Shown: positions 43,577 to 54,126, numbered from the stretch's first letter. The stretch is 64,000 nt of DNA from Actinomycetospora sp. NBRC 106375 (GCF_030269665.1 NZ_BSTS01000008.1:62001-126000); one strand, 5' to 3'. Notes: generated by a model from the letters alone, not told the origin. Numbers and translations: made by a program.

Positions 43577-44491
43577 TCACACCAGGAAGACCTCACGGGG
43601 ACCCGGCGCCGAGCCGTCCGGCAGCTCCCGGTCGCGTCCGGGACGGCCGCCGAACGCCGCGCTGGCGGCGAGCTTGCGGGCCTGCACGGTCTCGGAGAGC
43701 GCGAGCTGGCGGGCGCGCCGCCACGGCACCTCGTCGGACTCCGGGCCGGCCCAGCTCCACGCCTGGTCCAGCCACCGCACGAGACGGACGCGGTAGGCGG
43801 CGCAGACCGTCTCGGCGGCGCGCCCGGCGGCCTCGTGGTCGTCGTCGCCGTCGCCCGACCAGGGCGCGAGCACGCAGAGCCCGTGCGGGTCCTCGACGAA
43901 GCCGACGATCTCGCTGAGCGCGCCCAGCACGTCGGCCTCGCACCCCGCGAGCCCGCCGTCGGGGAGCCCGAGACGGTGCCGGCGGACCTCGGCCACCCCG
44001 AGCGCCTCGTAGGCGGCGGTGAGCTCGGCCTCCTCGACGTCGACGCCGGACACGCCGGACACGTCGGCGGCGTCGTCGTCGTCCGGGCCGACCGCCCGGT
44101 CGAGACGTGCCAGCACCGAGGCGAGCGTGTCGGGGTCCGTGAGGTCGTCGGGGCGCACGACCAGGTCGGTGAGCGCCGGCTCCGGCCCGCGGGGGACGGC
44201 GAGCCCCTCCGGCGGGGTGCAGGTGCGGCCGGGGCCGTCGGTGAGCGCGAGGACGTCCACCGAGGCGTGGCGCGCCGCGAGGCGGCGCAGCAGCCCGCCG
44301 GCCGCGCGGATCTCGTCGCGCGGGTGCGGCGCGACGACCACCAGCCGCCGGCAGGCCCGCAGCGTCAACGGCCGCAGTCCCTCGAGCTCCCGCCACGGCG
44401 GTCGGGCCCCTGAGGGCTCCCCGGAGAAGCCTCCGGACGACTCTCGGGCGGGCACCGGGATGCGACCCGTCAGGTCCCCGGGATCAGCCAC
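43577..44491 (-). CDS. PIG-L family deacetylase-like protein with altered active site
   Basis: 304 aa from GTG 44491 (GGGAGG with good spacing; GTG 44500 is too close to it). The PIG-L/LmbE Rossmann start RRLVVVAPHPRDEIRAAGGL is clear, but the usual A-H-P-D-D-E reads P-H-P-R-D-E, so the first Asp, the general base in MshB, is Arg. The C-terminal ligand region survives as DGDDDHEAAGRAAETV. It may be inactive or use another mechanism. Related enzymes deacetylate GlcNAc-inositol or hydrolyse mycothiol conjugates. Separated from the LOV gene by 136 bases. Confidence 0.7.
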   Translation of the reverse strand: MADPGDLTGRIPVPARESSGGFSGEPSGARPPWRELEGLRPLTLRACRRLVVVAPHPRDEIRAAGGLLRRLAARHASVDVLALTDGPGRTCTPPEGLAVPRGPEPALTDLVVRPDDLTDPDTLASVLARLDRAVGPDDDDAADVSGVSGVDVEEAELTAAYEALGVAEVRRHRLGLPDGGLAGCEADVLGALSEIVGFVEDPHGLCVLAPWSGDGDDDHEAAGRAAETVCAAYRVRLVRWLDQAWSWAGPESDEVPWRRARQLALSETVQARKLAASAAFGGRPGRDRELPDGSAPGPREVFLV

Positions 44492-44732
44492 GTCGCTCAC
44501 CTCCCGACGGGGAGTGTGACTGATCTTCTGGCCCGTTCGGAGCAGCTTTCGGGCGCGAACGTCGAGCGGTCCGATCGGGGCGCCCGAGCGGTCACCCTTC
44601 GCTGCCGTCCCGGCCGACCGGACCGCTCTTCGCACGATGGCTGCGACGGGCGGGTGACGCGGAGTCGACGCAGCGGCGTGCCGGAGGTGACGGAGGGGCC
44701 AACGGGGTGACGAGCGGGTGACGAGCGGCGCG

Positions 44733-44806
44733 TGCCCCCGGTGGGGTTCGAACCCACACTGCGGCGATTTTAAGTCGCCTGCCTCTGCCGATTGGGCTAC
44801 AGGGGC
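44733..44806 (-). tRNA. tRNA with UAA anticodon (Leu by codon), class I shape
   Basis: 74-nt cloverleaf on the minus strand: acceptor GCCCCTG/CGGGGGC (one G-T), D-arm GCC...GGC with GG in the loop, anticodon stem GGCGA/TCGCC perfect with loop CTTAAAA (anticodon UAA, reading UUA), a 5-nt variable loop, T-arm GTGGG TTCGAAC CCCAC perfect, discriminator A; CCA not encoded. Bacterial tRNA-Leu normally has a long variable arm (about 85 nt in all), which this lacks. So the anticodon says Leu but the body is class I. Confidence 0.85.
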
Positions 44807-44839
44807 GGACCTCGTGGTCGTGACCGGCGCGGCCGCAGC

Positions 44840-45631
44840 CTAGTCGGAGTGCCGGACCGGAGGGGCCGGGTCCAGCCCCGCCGCCCGGGCCGCGTCGGCG
44901 AGGACCGCCTCGAGCATCGCCGGGGTGAGGCGTCCGGTGAAGGTGTTCTGCTGGCTGACGTGGTAGCAGCCGAAGAGCTCGAGCGGCGCCGCCGCCGCGG
45001 CGTCCGCGGGCTCCAGCGTCACGTGCACCGCGTGCCCGAAGGCCGGCCGCGGCCGCGGGACCACCCAACCGGGGTGCCCACCGGCGGGGTCGGCCGTGGC
45101 GAGGACGGGCAGCAGCGCCTGCCAGCCGAACCCGCCGAGCACGACCACCGCGCGCAGCGTGCCGCGCAGCAGCGCGAGCTCGCGGGCGAGCCAGGGCCGG
45201 CAGCGGTCGCGCTCGGCGGGTGTCGGCTTGTTCTCCGGCGGGGCGCAGCGCACGGGCGCGGTGATGCGGGTGCCGGCGAGCTCCAGGCCGTCGTCGGCCG
45301 CGACGGCCGTCGGCTGCGACGCGAGCCCGACCGCGTGCAGGGCGGCGTAGAGCACGTCGCCGCTGCGGTCGCCGGTGAACATGCGCCCCGTGCGGTTGGC
45401 GCCGTGGGCGGCCGGGGCCAGGCCGACGATCAGCAGGCGCGCGTCGGTGGCGCCGAAGCCCGGGACCGGGCGGCCCCAGTAGGTCTCGTCGCGGAACGCG
45501 GCGCGCCGGGTGGCCGCGACCTCCTCCCGCCACGCCACCAGCCGGGGACAGGCCCGGCACTCCGACACCGCGGCGTCGAGGGCGGGGAGGTCGGGGACGA
45601 GGGCGGGGTCCGTGTCAGCCCCGCCAGGCAC
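44840..45631 (-). CDS. Uracil-DNA glycosylase, family 5 (UdgB)
   Basis: 263 aa from GTG. Iron-sulfur cysteines start in [20 protein letters not shown]. Motif 1 [20 protein letters not shown] lacks the catalytic Asp/Asn of family 1, as UdgB does, and motif 2 is [16 protein letters not shown]. Removes uracil, hypoxanthine and related bases from DNA; the motif [10 protein letters not shown] is diagnostic. Overlaps the upstream membrane protein gene by 17 bases, so it ends a ppx operon. Next downstream is the tRNA gene. Confidence 0.93.
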   Translation of the reverse strand: MPGGADTDPALVPDLPALDAAVSECRACPRLVAWREEVAATRRAAFRDETYWGRPVPGFGATDARLLIVGLAPAAHGANRTGRMFTGDRSGDVLYAALHAVGLASQPTAVAADDGLELAGTRITAPVRCAPPENKPTPAERDRCRPWLARELALLRGTLRAVVVLGGFGWQALLPVLATADPAGGHPGWVVPRPRPAFGHAVHVTLEPADAAAAAPLELFGCYHVSQQNTFTGRLTPAMLEAVLADAARAAGLDPAPPVRHSD

Positions 45632-46262
45632 CCCACGCCTCCCGCGCGGCGAGCACGGCCACGACGGCCGAGACGGCCGGCGCGGCGACCGACGGCCCCG
45701 GCGGGCCGCCGAACAGGTGGGTGAGGTCGACCGCGACGGCCGCGAGCAGCACCGCGTCGAGCGCGACGACGAGGGTCGCGGGGGCGGCCCCGCGGGCTCG
45801 CGGGTCGCGGTCGACGCCCTCGGCGCGCGCGAGCCGGGCGTCGGCGGCGACCAGCAGCGGCAGCGCCACGGCGCCGAGGAGCCCGAGGACCGCGCCGACC
45901 AGCGTCTCGCCCGGCAGCGGCCGCGCCAGCGCGTCGGTGATCGCGTCGACCGTGCTGTAGACCGCGAGCACGACGAACGACATCGTCATCGCCCGCACGG
46001 CCCGGCGCTCGCGGCGGGCGGGGTCGCCCGCGAACTGCCAGCGCACGGGCAGCGCCGCCCCGAGCGAGACCGCGAGGTGGGCGGCGAGCGCGGCGACGCC
46101 GGGCAGGCTCGGCCCGTTGCCGGCCCACCAGGCGGTGACCGCGATCGCGACCGAGTGCAGCACGGTGACCGCGACGAGCGCGCGGACCCGGCGCGCGAGC
46201 ACCAGCGCGGCGAGCGGCAGGACGCCGGCCCCGGCCGCGGTGGTGGTGCGCGCCGTCGTCAC
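45615..46262 (-). CDS. Multi-pass membrane protein of unknown function
   Basis: 215 aa from GTG 46262, whose GTGA overlaps the ppx stop. About six hydrophobic segments, for example [60 protein letters not shown] and [20 protein letters not shown]. Between them lies an Arg-rich loop ([15 protein letters not shown]). I see no transporter or enzyme signature. Its placement between ppx and udgB is the only clue; a conserved actinobacterial membrane protein is likely. Confidence 0.7.
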   Translation of the reverse strand: MTTARTTTAAGAGVLPLAALVLARRVRALVAVTVLHSVAIAVTAWWAGNGPSLPGVAALAAHLAVSLGAALPVRWQFAGDPARRERRAVRAMTMSFVVLAVYSTVDAITDALARPLPGETLVGAVLGLLGAVALPLLVAADARLARAEGVDRDPRARGAAPATLVVALDAVLLAAVAVDLTHLFGGPPGPSVAAPAVSAVVAVLAAREAWGAWRG

Positions 46263-47233
46263 CACCGCGCCGCCAGGTCGCGGGCGATGCCGTCGAGGAT
46301 GTCGTGCTCGGAGACCACCAGCTCGGTGACGTCGGTGCGCTCGGCGAGCTCGTCGGCGAGGACGCGCATCACCAGCGAGCCGCCCCCGATGACGTCGACA
46401 CGGCCGGGGTGCATGGGGCCGAGCGCGGCCCGCTGCTCGCGCGGCATCGACTCGAGCCGGTGCGCGGTGGCGCGGACGTCGTCGAGACCCAGGCGCGAGA
46501 GGTGGATGCGCTCGGCGTCGTAGGTGCGCAGGTCCAGCGCGATGGCCGCGAGCGTGGTGGCGGTGCCGGCGACCGCGACCCACGTCTGGACGTCGCCGAC
46601 GGCCACGTCGGCGAACGCCGGCGCGAGCGTGGCGCGGGTGAACTCCTCGGCCTCGGCGGTCTCCTCCGCGGTCGGCGGGTCGTCGTGCAGGAACTTCTCG
46701 GTCAGGCGCACGCAGCCCACGTCGGTCGACCGGGCGCCGATGACCTCCGCACGCACCGCGTCCCACGTCCCGGTCACCAGCTCGGTCGACCCGCCGCCGA
46801 CGTCGGCGACGACGAACGGTCCCTCGTCGGGGTCGAGGTCGGCGACGGCGCCCGCGAAGGACAGCCGCGCCTCCTCGTCGCCCGTGATGACCTCGGCGTC
46901 GACGCCGACGACCTCGCGGACCGCGCCGAAGAACTCCTCGCGGTTCGCCGCGTCGCGCGTGGCCGAGGTCGCGCACACCCGCACGGTGTCGGGGCCGACG
47001 GCCACACCGTGGCGGCGCAGCATCTCGGCGTAGGCGCCCAGGGCCTCGCGGGTGCGCGCGAGGGACTCGGGCGCGAGCCGCCCGGTCGCGTCGACCCCCT
47101 GGCCCAGGCGGTTGATCCGCATCTCGCGGTGCACGTCGCGCAGCCAGGCCGACCCGTCCTCACGCACGGTCACGTCGGCCACCAGCAGGCGGATCGAGTT
47201 GGTCCCGCAGTCGACGGCCGCGACCCGTGGCAT
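46259..47233 (-). CDS. ppx: Exopolyphosphatase / guanosine pentaphosphate phosphohydrolase
   Basis: 324 aa from ATG 47233 (GAGGGGGCG before). ASKHA-fold phosphate loops: VAAVDCGTNSIRLLVADV and FVVADVGGGSTELVTG; the catalytic Glu lies in the INRLGQGVDATGRLAPESLA region. Short form without the C-terminal HD domain, as in mycobacterial Ppx2. It degrades polyphosphate and/or pppGpp. First gene of an operon with the membrane protein and udgB; downstream of eno-ftsB-DUF501 on the same strand. Confidence 0.92.
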   Translation of the reverse strand: MPRVAAVDCGTNSIRLLVADVTVREDGSAWLRDVHREMRINRLGQGVDATGRLAPESLARTREALGAYAEMLRRHGVAVGPDTVRVCATSATRDAANREEFFGAVREVVGVDAEVITGDEEARLSFAGAVADLDPDEGPFVVADVGGGSTELVTGTWDAVRAEVIGARSTDVGCVRLTEKFLHDDPPTAEETAEAEEFTRATLAPAFADVAVGDVQTWVAVAGTATTLAAIALDLRTYDAERIHLSRLGLDDVRATAHRLESMPREQRAALGPMHPGRVDVIGGGSLVMRVLADELAERTDVTELVVSEHDILDGIARDLAARW

Positions 47234-47686
47234 GGACGCCCCCTCACACCAGCTGGCTCCCCCGGACGACGGGGCTCGCCCTCGCACGCTACTGACGTCG
47301 TGATCCGCACGCCCGGAGCGGGTTCACCCCGGGGACGGCGACCGGCCCGGCGTCGGGCGGCCCCGGCGGGTGGGGCCGCCCGACGGCCGGTCGCGGGCGG
47401 GCCCGGCGTGCGCCCGCGGCCTCGGGGACCGCGGGGCACGGCGGCGGGTGGCCGCCCTCGTGCAGCGGGCCGTCCGCACCACTGCACTCTGCCGATCGGG
47501 GGAACCGGCTGGGACCCATCCTGCGGTGCCGCCGGACGCCGATCAAACCGGGAGCGGGGTCGTGACCGGGGCGTGGCACAGCTCCACCGGTCCGTGGCGC
47601 GCGGGCCACGGTGCGTGCGGGCGGCGGCACGGTGCCCGGTGGTCACGTCCCCCGGTGGGGCACCGCGGGATCAGCAGGTCGAGCCG
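47234..47686. other. Intergenic between DUF501 gene and ppx
   Basis: 453 bases. It contains the hairpin at 47351-47385, where the DUF501 transcript probably ends, and presumably the ppx promoter. Open frames across it have no ribosome site and low-complexity Pro/Arg translations. No repeat or RNA gene recognised. Confidence 0.5.
47351..47385 (-). terminator. 14-bp hairpin downstream of the eno-ftsB-DUF501 operon
   Basis: CGTCGGGCGGCCCC (47351-47364), loop GGCGGGT, GGGGCCGCCCGACG (47372-47385), extendable outward with mismatches by GACCGG/CCGGTC. No T-tract. Confidence 0.6.
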
Positions 47687-48217
47687 TCAGCCCGTCGAGC
47701 CACCCGGGACCTCGACGCACGGGCCCGCGTGCCACCACGGCCCGCGCCACCGCTGCTCGAGGCGCTCGAGGGTCTCGTCGCCGGCGGGGTTCACGCCCGG
47801 GCCCCGGGCCAGGGTGTGCGCCACGTGCACGTGGAGGCACTTCACGCGCTCGGGCATCCCGCCGGCGCTCGTCTCGGTCCCGAGGGGCGCGATGGCGTCG
47901 CGCTCCGCGAGGTAGTCGGCGTGGGCCCGCGCGTAACCGGCGGCGAAGTCCGGGTCGGCGTCGAGCCGCTCGGTCTGCTCGCGCATCAGCCCGTCGGCCT
48001 CGAGCGTCCCGACCCGCGAGGTCAGGCGCGGGCACGTCGCGTAGTAGAGGGTCGGGAACGGCGTGCCGTCCTCGAGGCGCGGCGCGGTCTCGACGACGTC
48101 GGGCAGCCCGCACGGGCAGCGGTGCGCGACCCGGCGCAGCCCCCGGGGCCGGCGCCCGAGCTGCGCGGCGACCGCCGCGACGTCGTCGGGATCCGGCCGG
48201 GGGTCCGGACCGGTCAC
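47687..48217 (-). CDS. DUF501 domain protein
   Basis: 176 aa from GTG. The conserved blocks RRVAHRCPCGLPDVVETAPR, TPFPTLYYATCPRLTSRVGT and MPERVKCLHVHVAHTLARG define DUF501, with cysteine and histidine residues that may bind metal. Always found between ftsB and ppx in actinobacteria; function unknown. Its start overlaps the ftsB stop. Confidence 0.93.
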   Translation of the reverse strand: MTGPDPRPDPDDVAAVAAQLGRRPRGLRRVAHRCPCGLPDVVETAPRLEDGTPFPTLYYATCPRLTSRVGTLEADGLMREQTERLDADPDFAAGYARAHADYLAERDAIAPLGTETSAGGMPERVKCLHVHVAHTLARGPGVNPAGDETLERLEQRWRGPWWHAGPCVEVPGGSTG

Positions 48218-48924
48218 GGCGCCGTCCCGAGGGTCGTCCGCGCCACGCGGGAGTACCAGGGCAGCTCGGCCTCGGCGGGCGGGAGGCCCGCGCCCGCCTC
48301 GCCGTCGCGGGCGTCGCGGGGCGCGGTGGCGTCGCCGGGCAGCTCCACCCGGTAGGGCACCTCGCCCGGCCGGGCGTACCCGAGGCGCTCGCGGGCCAGC
48401 GCCTCGATGTGCGCGGGGTCGCGCAGGGCCGCGCGGTCGTCGGTGAGGCGGCGGACGTCACCGCCCAACCGCTGCTGCTCGGCGGCGACGGCGGCCAGCT
48501 CGTGGCGCTGGGTCACGTAGTTGCGCAGCGGCACGGCGACGGTCAGCGCGAGCGCACAGACGACGACGGCGAGCACGGCGGCCCGCCGCGCGGTGGACAG
48601 CCCCAGCGCCCCGCCGGTGGCCTGGGCGGCCCGGCGGGCGCGCGCGGCCGCGGCGGCCGGGCCCGACGGCACGATCGGGCCGCGGCGGCGCACGACGCGC
48701 TGCGGGTCGCGGCGCGGGCCCTGGCGGGCGCGGGTGCGGCCGCGCGGGGACGGCGCGGAACCCTTGCTGCTCGTGCCGCTCTTCGAGCCCTTCGACCCGC
48801 CGGCGGTGCTCCCCCGGCGACCGCGACCCCGCGACGTGCCCGACGACCCGGACCGCCCGGCCGACCCGCTGCCGGTCGGACGGTCGGCGGGACCGTCGGC
48901 GGGGGTGCGGTCTCCGGCGGGCAC
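48214..48924 (-). CDS. ftsB: Septum formation initiator FtsB/DivIC
   Basis: 236 aa from GTG 48924. A long basic Ser/Gly/Arg-rich cytoplasmic region (about 110 residues), one transmembrane helix (RRAAVLAVVVCALALTVAVP) and an extracytoplasmic coiled coil YVTQRHELAAVAAEQQRLGG, then ERLGYARPGEVPYRVELPG, the FtsB/DivIC hallmark. Forms the FtsQBL divisome complex. Twice the length of the E. coli protein because of the N-terminal extension, as in other actinobacteria. Starts just 5 bases after eno ends. Confidence 0.93.
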   Translation of the reverse strand: MPAGDRTPADGPADRPTGSGSAGRSGSSGTSRGRGRRGSTAGGSKGSKSGTSSKGSAPSPRGRTRARQGPRRDPQRVVRRRGPIVPSGPAAAAARARRAAQATGGALGLSTARRAAVLAVVVCALALTVAVPLRNYVTQRHELAAVAAEQQRLGGDVRRLTDDRAALRDPAHIEALARERLGYARPGEVPYRVELPGDATAPRDARDGEAGAGLPPAEAELPWYSRVARTTLGTAP

Positions 48925-48929
48925 GCTGC

Positions 48930-50414
<1,485 letters not shown>

Positions 50415-50415
50415 C

Positions 50416-50421
50416 TACGGT
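50416..50421 (+). promoter_or_regulatory. -10 element TACGGT of the TPR gene
   Basis: TACGGT ends 7 bases before ATG 50429, another leaderless-type start. Confidence 0.4.
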
Positions 50422-50428
50422 GGCAACG

Positions 50429-50851
50429 ATGTCCGCCGCACAGCCCGATCCCGACCAGGACAGAGCGGTCTCCGCGGTGGACGAGTTCCGCCGCGCCGAG
50501 GAACTCCTGGAGCGGCGCCGCCCTCTCGACGCGCTCAAGGCCCTCGCGCCGCTGCTCGAGACCGAGCACGCCGCGGCCTCGGTGCACCTGCTCGCCGCCC
50601 GCGCCTACCTCGCGTCCGCGCAGTTCCAGCGGGCCGAGGCGGGGTTCCTGCGCGTCATCGAGCTCGACCCGGCCGACCACTACGCCCGCTTCGCCCTCGG
50701 GCGCACCCTCCAGCGCCAGAGCCGCCTCGCCGAGGCCCGGACCCAGCTGCGCATGGCGGCCGCGATGGACCCGCGCCCGGAGTACCAGGAGGCGCTGGGC
50801 GAGGTCAGCGCCTCGATCGCCGTGCGCGGCATCGGCCACCCCCCGGCCTGA
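50429..50851 (+). CDS. Tetratricopeptide-repeat protein
   Basis: 140 aa. Three TPR-like helical pairs: EFRRAEELLERRRPLDALKA, ASVHLLAARAYLASAQFQRA EAGF and HYARFALGRTLQRQSRLAEA, with the canonical W/L-G-Y-A-F spacing. No signal peptide or catalytic motif; presumably a cytoplasmic protein-binding adaptor. Divergent from eno, 212 bases apart, suggesting separate control. Confidence 0.8.
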   Translation: MSAAQPDPDQDRAVSAVDEFRRAEELLERRRPLDALKALAPLLETEHAAASVHLLAARAYLASAQFQRAEAGFLRVIELDPADHYARFALGRTLQRQSRLAEARTQLRMAAAMDPRPEYQEALGEVSASIAVRGIGHPPA

Positions 50852-51015
50852 CCGGCCCCCGCGCCGCCCTGCGCCGTCCGGGGGATCCACCGAATTCTCG
50901 GGGTGCCACCCGGTCGCCGGGTGCCGCGCGGCGGGCGCAGTCTCCGACACGAGACTGCCCGCGAGCCGCCCGGATCCTCCCGGCCGCCGCCGCGGGAGCA
51001 ACGGGGGGCTGCAGG

Positions 51016-51888
51016 GTGACCACAGCAGGGCCGCACGACGACCACGCCGGCACACGGCGCACCGCCCCGCACGAGGCCGGCCCGCCGATCCCCGCCCCCC
51101 GCGCGGCACCGTGGGTCGAGAATGCGCCCGGCACGAGCGGCGGGACGGGCTGGCCCGATCCCCCGACCCACCCGTTCCGGTCGCCGTCCCCACCGCCGTA
51201 CCCCCCGCCGTACCCATCGCCGTACCCATCGCCGCAGGCGCCGCCCTACTCGGCGCCCCCTCCGCCGCCGTATCCCCCGCCCCCCGCGTCCGTGCCGCCG
51301 GCGGCGCCGCCGCCGGGACGCCGTCCCGGGCGCCGGAGGCTCGCGGCGCCGTTGCTGGCGCTGGCGATCGTGGCCGCGGTCGTCGTCGGCGGCGTCGCGC
51401 TGGCGAACACCGGCCGGACGAGCACGGCCGCACCGCTGCCGGCCCCGGTGCCCACGGCCGCCCCGACGACCACCGCGCCGCCCCTCCCGGGGCCGAGCGG
51501 TCCTCGCCCCGCCACGGGTGACGTGATCGTCGATCAGGGGTCGTCGGGGCGCGGCTCGCTCACCGCCGAGAACGGCGGCGCCCAGGACGCGTACGTCACG
51601 GTCGTCGACGGGCAGCGGGTCATCCGTGGCGTGTACGTCCGCGCCGGAGGTACCGCCACGGTCGACGACGTCCCCGACGGCACCTACGCGCTGTACTTCG
51701 CCACCGGCTCCGGCTGGAACGCCGACATCCGGGGCTTCACGGCGGACCGGCGGGCGAGCCGGTTCGACCAGACGTTGACGTTCACGACGACCCGGCAGCA
51801 GTACACGACCTGGACCGTCTCGCTCACCCCCGTGCCCGGGGGCAACGCGCAGAGCAGCGACGTGCCGCCCGACTCGCTGCCCCGGTGA
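51016..51888 (+). CDS. Pro-rich membrane-anchored protein with extracytoplasmic domain
   Basis: 290 aa from GTG 51016. The cytoplasmic N-terminus is a Pro/Tyr/Ser-rich low-complexity region (repeated PPPYP and PYPSP units, about residues 55-100), followed by a basic stretch, one transmembrane helix (AAPLLALAIVAAVVVGGVAL) and an external domain of about 140 residues: GDVIVDQGSSGRGSLTAENG, YVTVVDGQRVIRGVYVRAGG, DVPDGTYALYFATGSGWNAD. That domain reads as a small all-beta fold, common in actinobacterial surface proteins. Function unknown. Confidence 0.7.
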   Translation: MTTAGPHDDHAGTRRTAPHEAGPPIPAPRAAPWVENAPGTSGGTGWPDPPTHPFRSPSPPPYPPPYPSPYPSPQAPPYSAPPPPPYPPPPASVPPAAPPPGRRPGRRRLAAPLLALAIVAAVVVGGVALANTGRTSTAAPLPAPVPTAAPTTTAPPLPGPSGPRPATGDVIVDQGSSGRGSLTAENGGAQDAYVTVVDGQRVIRGVYVRAGGTATVDDVPDGTYALYFATGSGWNADIRGFTADRRASRFDQTLTFTTTRQQYTTWTVSLTPVPGGNAQSSDVPPDSLPR

Positions 51889-51907
51889 GGGCCCGGGTGA
51901 AGGACGG

Positions 51908-52828
51908 TCAGCCCTGGCTGGCCTGCGCGTACGACTGCGCGGCGGCGTACACGCGGCGGCCGTAGTCGTCGGAGTTGTTGTACGACAGCACCGCCGAGCG
52001 CCAGCCCGGGCCGGTGGCGAGGTCGCGGCCGCCGGCGCAGAGGTAGCGGCCCGTGGCGAGGGCGGCGTCGTCGATGTTGTTGGGGTCGGCCACGCCGTCG
52101 CCGTTGCCGTCGGAGCGCCACTTCGCCCAGGTCGACGGGATGAACTGTAGGGGGCCGACGGCGCGGTCGAGGGTGGCGTCGCCGTCGAGGACTCCGCGGT
52201 CGGTGTCGGCGATGGTCCGGTTGCCGCTGGTGCCGTCGAGCGGGACGCCGATGATCGCCGGCGTGATCTTGCCGTCCGCGGCGATCGACGCGCCGCGGTA
52301 GCGCCCGTGGTTGGACTCGATGCGCGCGAGGCCCGCGATGGTGACCCAGGAGAGGTTGCAGTCGGGCTGCTCGCGCTTGACGGCGAGGTCGGCGACGCCG
52401 TAGGCCTGCAGCGCCCTGGCGGGCACGTCGACCCGGCTCGCGATGCCGTCCGCCCAGCTCCCGAGCGAGGTCTGGTCGCCCCCGCCCGAGGACTCCGGCG
52501 CGCCACCGGGCAGGCCCAGCGACGGCGGGGCGAGCGCGTCGGGCTGCGCGACGGTGCCCAGCTGGACGGGGGCGGGCTCGACCTCGAGCGCCGGGATCTC
52601 CTCGGCGCCCGCGTCCTGCCGCCCGAACTCACCCTGCCGGCTCACCAGCACGACCGTCCCCACGACGGCCACGAGCAGCACGACCACCAGCCCCAGACGC
52701 CCGACGAGCGCCCACCGGCGCCGCGGCGGCGGGGTGGTCCCGCCGTCGGTCCCGCTGCGCACCGTCGACCGGCGCGGTCCCGCCACACGGTCACGGGAGC
52801 CCGGCGTGGGATCGGTGGGAGCGCTCAT
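51908..52828 (-). CDS. Membrane-anchored lytic murein transglycosylase
   Basis: 306 aa. Cytoplasmic basic N-terminus, one helix (LGLVVVLLVAVVGTVVLVSR), a linker, then an SLT-type lysozyme fold: ALQAYGVADLAVKREQPDCN, catalytic Glu in IAGLARIESNHGRYRG and RAVGPLQFIPSTWAKWRSDG followed by DPNNIDDAALATGRYLC. Corresponds by position (between eno and mazG) to mycobacterial LpqU but lacks a lipobox. Cleaves peptidoglycan glycan strands. Confidence 0.9.
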   Translation of the reverse strand: MSAPTDPTPGSRDRVAGPRRSTVRSGTDGGTTPPPRRRWALVGRLGLVVVLLVAVVGTVVLVSRQGEFGRQDAGAEEIPALEVEPAPVQLGTVAQPDALAPPSLGLPGGAPESSGGGDQTSLGSWADGIASRVDVPARALQAYGVADLAVKREQPDCNLSWVTIAGLARIESNHGRYRGASIAADGKITPAIIGVPLDGTSGNRTIADTDRGVLDGDATLDRAVGPLQFIPSTWAKWRSDGNGDGVADPNNIDDAALATGRYLCAGGRDLATGPGWRSAVLSYNNSDDYGRRVYAAAQSYAQASQG

Positions 52829-52872
52829 CGTGCGGCAGATTACGCATGCCGATCCCGCCTCCGAGGTGCGGG

Positions 52873-54126
52873 TCAGGCCTCCACGAGCCGCCGTCCCCAG
52901 TAGTCGGCGGGATCGCCCTCCGCCACGCCCGGCGGGCACGCGAAGAGGGCCGACGACGTGTGCCGGATGTACTCGTTCAGCGCGTCGCGGTTGCCGAGCG
53001 AGCTCTGGATCCGCACGAACTGCTCCGGCGCGCGCATGTAGGCGATGAAGAACAGGCCGGCGTCGAGCAGGCCGGTCGCCGGGTCGACGTTGTCGGTGTA
53101 GTTGTAGCCGCGCCGCAGCAGCCCGGCCCCGCCGTTGTTCTCCGGCGCCGCCAGCCGGATGTGGGCGTCGAGCGGGATCGCGGGCTGCCCGCTCGCGAGG
53201 GTCTTCGCGAAGTCCGGCGGGGTGAACTCGGTGCCGCCCGACAGCGGGGCACCGTCGACCTTGGAGCGCCCGAACACGTCCTCCTGGTCGAACAGCGGGT
53301 CGCGGTCCCAGGTCTCGAGGATCATGCGGATGCGCCGGGTCACGAGGTAGCTCCCGCCGGCCATCCACGACGCCGGCCCGGGCACGTCGGCGGGGTCGAC
53401 CCACACCGACCGGCCCATGGCCGCCGCGTCCTCGACCTTGATGTTGCGGGTGCCGTCCTTGAAGCCCATGAGGTTGCGGGCGGTGACCTGCGAGGTCGAG
53501 GTCGAGGACGTCCGCCCGAACCCGAGCTGGGTCCAGCGCGTGACGACGGTGCCGCGACCGAGGCGCGCGAGGTTGCGGATGACGTGGAACGCGACCTGCG
53601 GGTCCTCCGAGCACGCCTGGACGCCGATGTCGCCGCCGGAGCGGGCCGGGTCGAGGATCTCGTTGGGCAGCGCGGGCAGCGTGGTGAAGGCGGCCGGGCG
53701 ACGGTCGGCCAGCCCGAAGCGGGCGTCGAAGAGCGACGGGCCGAAGCCCAGGGTCACGGTCAGGTTCCCGGGCGCGAGGTCCATCGCCTCGCCGGTGTCG
53801 GCCGGCGGCGAGTTCTGGTCGTCGCTGCGGCCCGGCACCGGCTGCCCGCGCGTCATCGCCTCGGCGGCCGCGCTCCAGGTCGTCAGCAGCGCCACCAGGT
53901 CGGCCCGCGTCATGCCGGGCTCGAGGTCGAACGCGGCGAACGCCAGCCGGTCCTGCGACGGGGTCTCGATCCCGGCCTGGTACCGCCCGCGGAACGGGAC
54001 CGTCGCCGGGGGCGGCGGAGCGTCGGGGGCACAGGCCGCGAGCGCGCCCCCGGACACGGCCACGGCCGCACCGGCCCCCGCGAGGAGGCCGGCGCGGCCG
54101 AGGAGCGCGCGTCGGTTGAGCGTCAT
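52873..54126 (-). CDS. efeB: Deferrochelatase/DyP-type peroxidase EfeB
   Basis: 417 aa. Tat signal with twin arginine: TLNRRALLGRAGLLAGAGAA ending LAACAPDA, so it is exported folded with heme. DyP hallmarks are the GFKDGTRN distal motif (GxxDG), the proximal-His region FVIRNLARLGRG..., and the C-terminal NEYIRHTSSALFACPPG. It takes iron from heme without breaking the porphyrin ring and feeds EfeUO. Overlaps efeO by four bases. Confidence 0.95.
   Translation of the reverse strand: MTLNRRALLGRAGLLAGAGAAVAVSGGALAACAPDAPPPPATVPFRGRYQAGIETPSQDRLAFAAFDLEPGMTRADLVALLTTWSAAAEAMTRGQPVPGRSDDQNSPPADTGEAMDLAPGNLTVTLGFGPSLFDARFGLADRRPAAFTTLPALPNEILDPARSGGDIGVQACSEDPQVAFHVIRNLARLGRGTVVTRWTQLGFGRTSSTSTSQVTARNLMGFKDGTRNIKVEDAAAMGRSVWVDPADVPGPASWMAGGSYLVTRRIRMILETWDRDPLFDQEDVFGRSKVDGAPLSGGTEFTPPDFAKTLASGQPAIPLDAHIRLAAPENNGGAGLLRRGYNYTDNVDPATGLLDAGLFFIAYMRAPEQFVRIQSSLGNRDALNEYIRHTSSALFACPPGVAEGDPADYWGRRLVEA

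Noticed and set aside
43505-44413. Long plus-strand open frames opposite the LOV and PIG-L genes
   Set aside because: They are codon shadows of the minus-strand genes, which have clear conserved motifs; this holds for most antisense frames in the window.
47289-47630. 113-codon open frame in the DUF501-ppx gap
   Set aside because: Low-complexity Pro/Arg/Gly translation across a terminator hairpin, no start signal; high GC makes such frames common.
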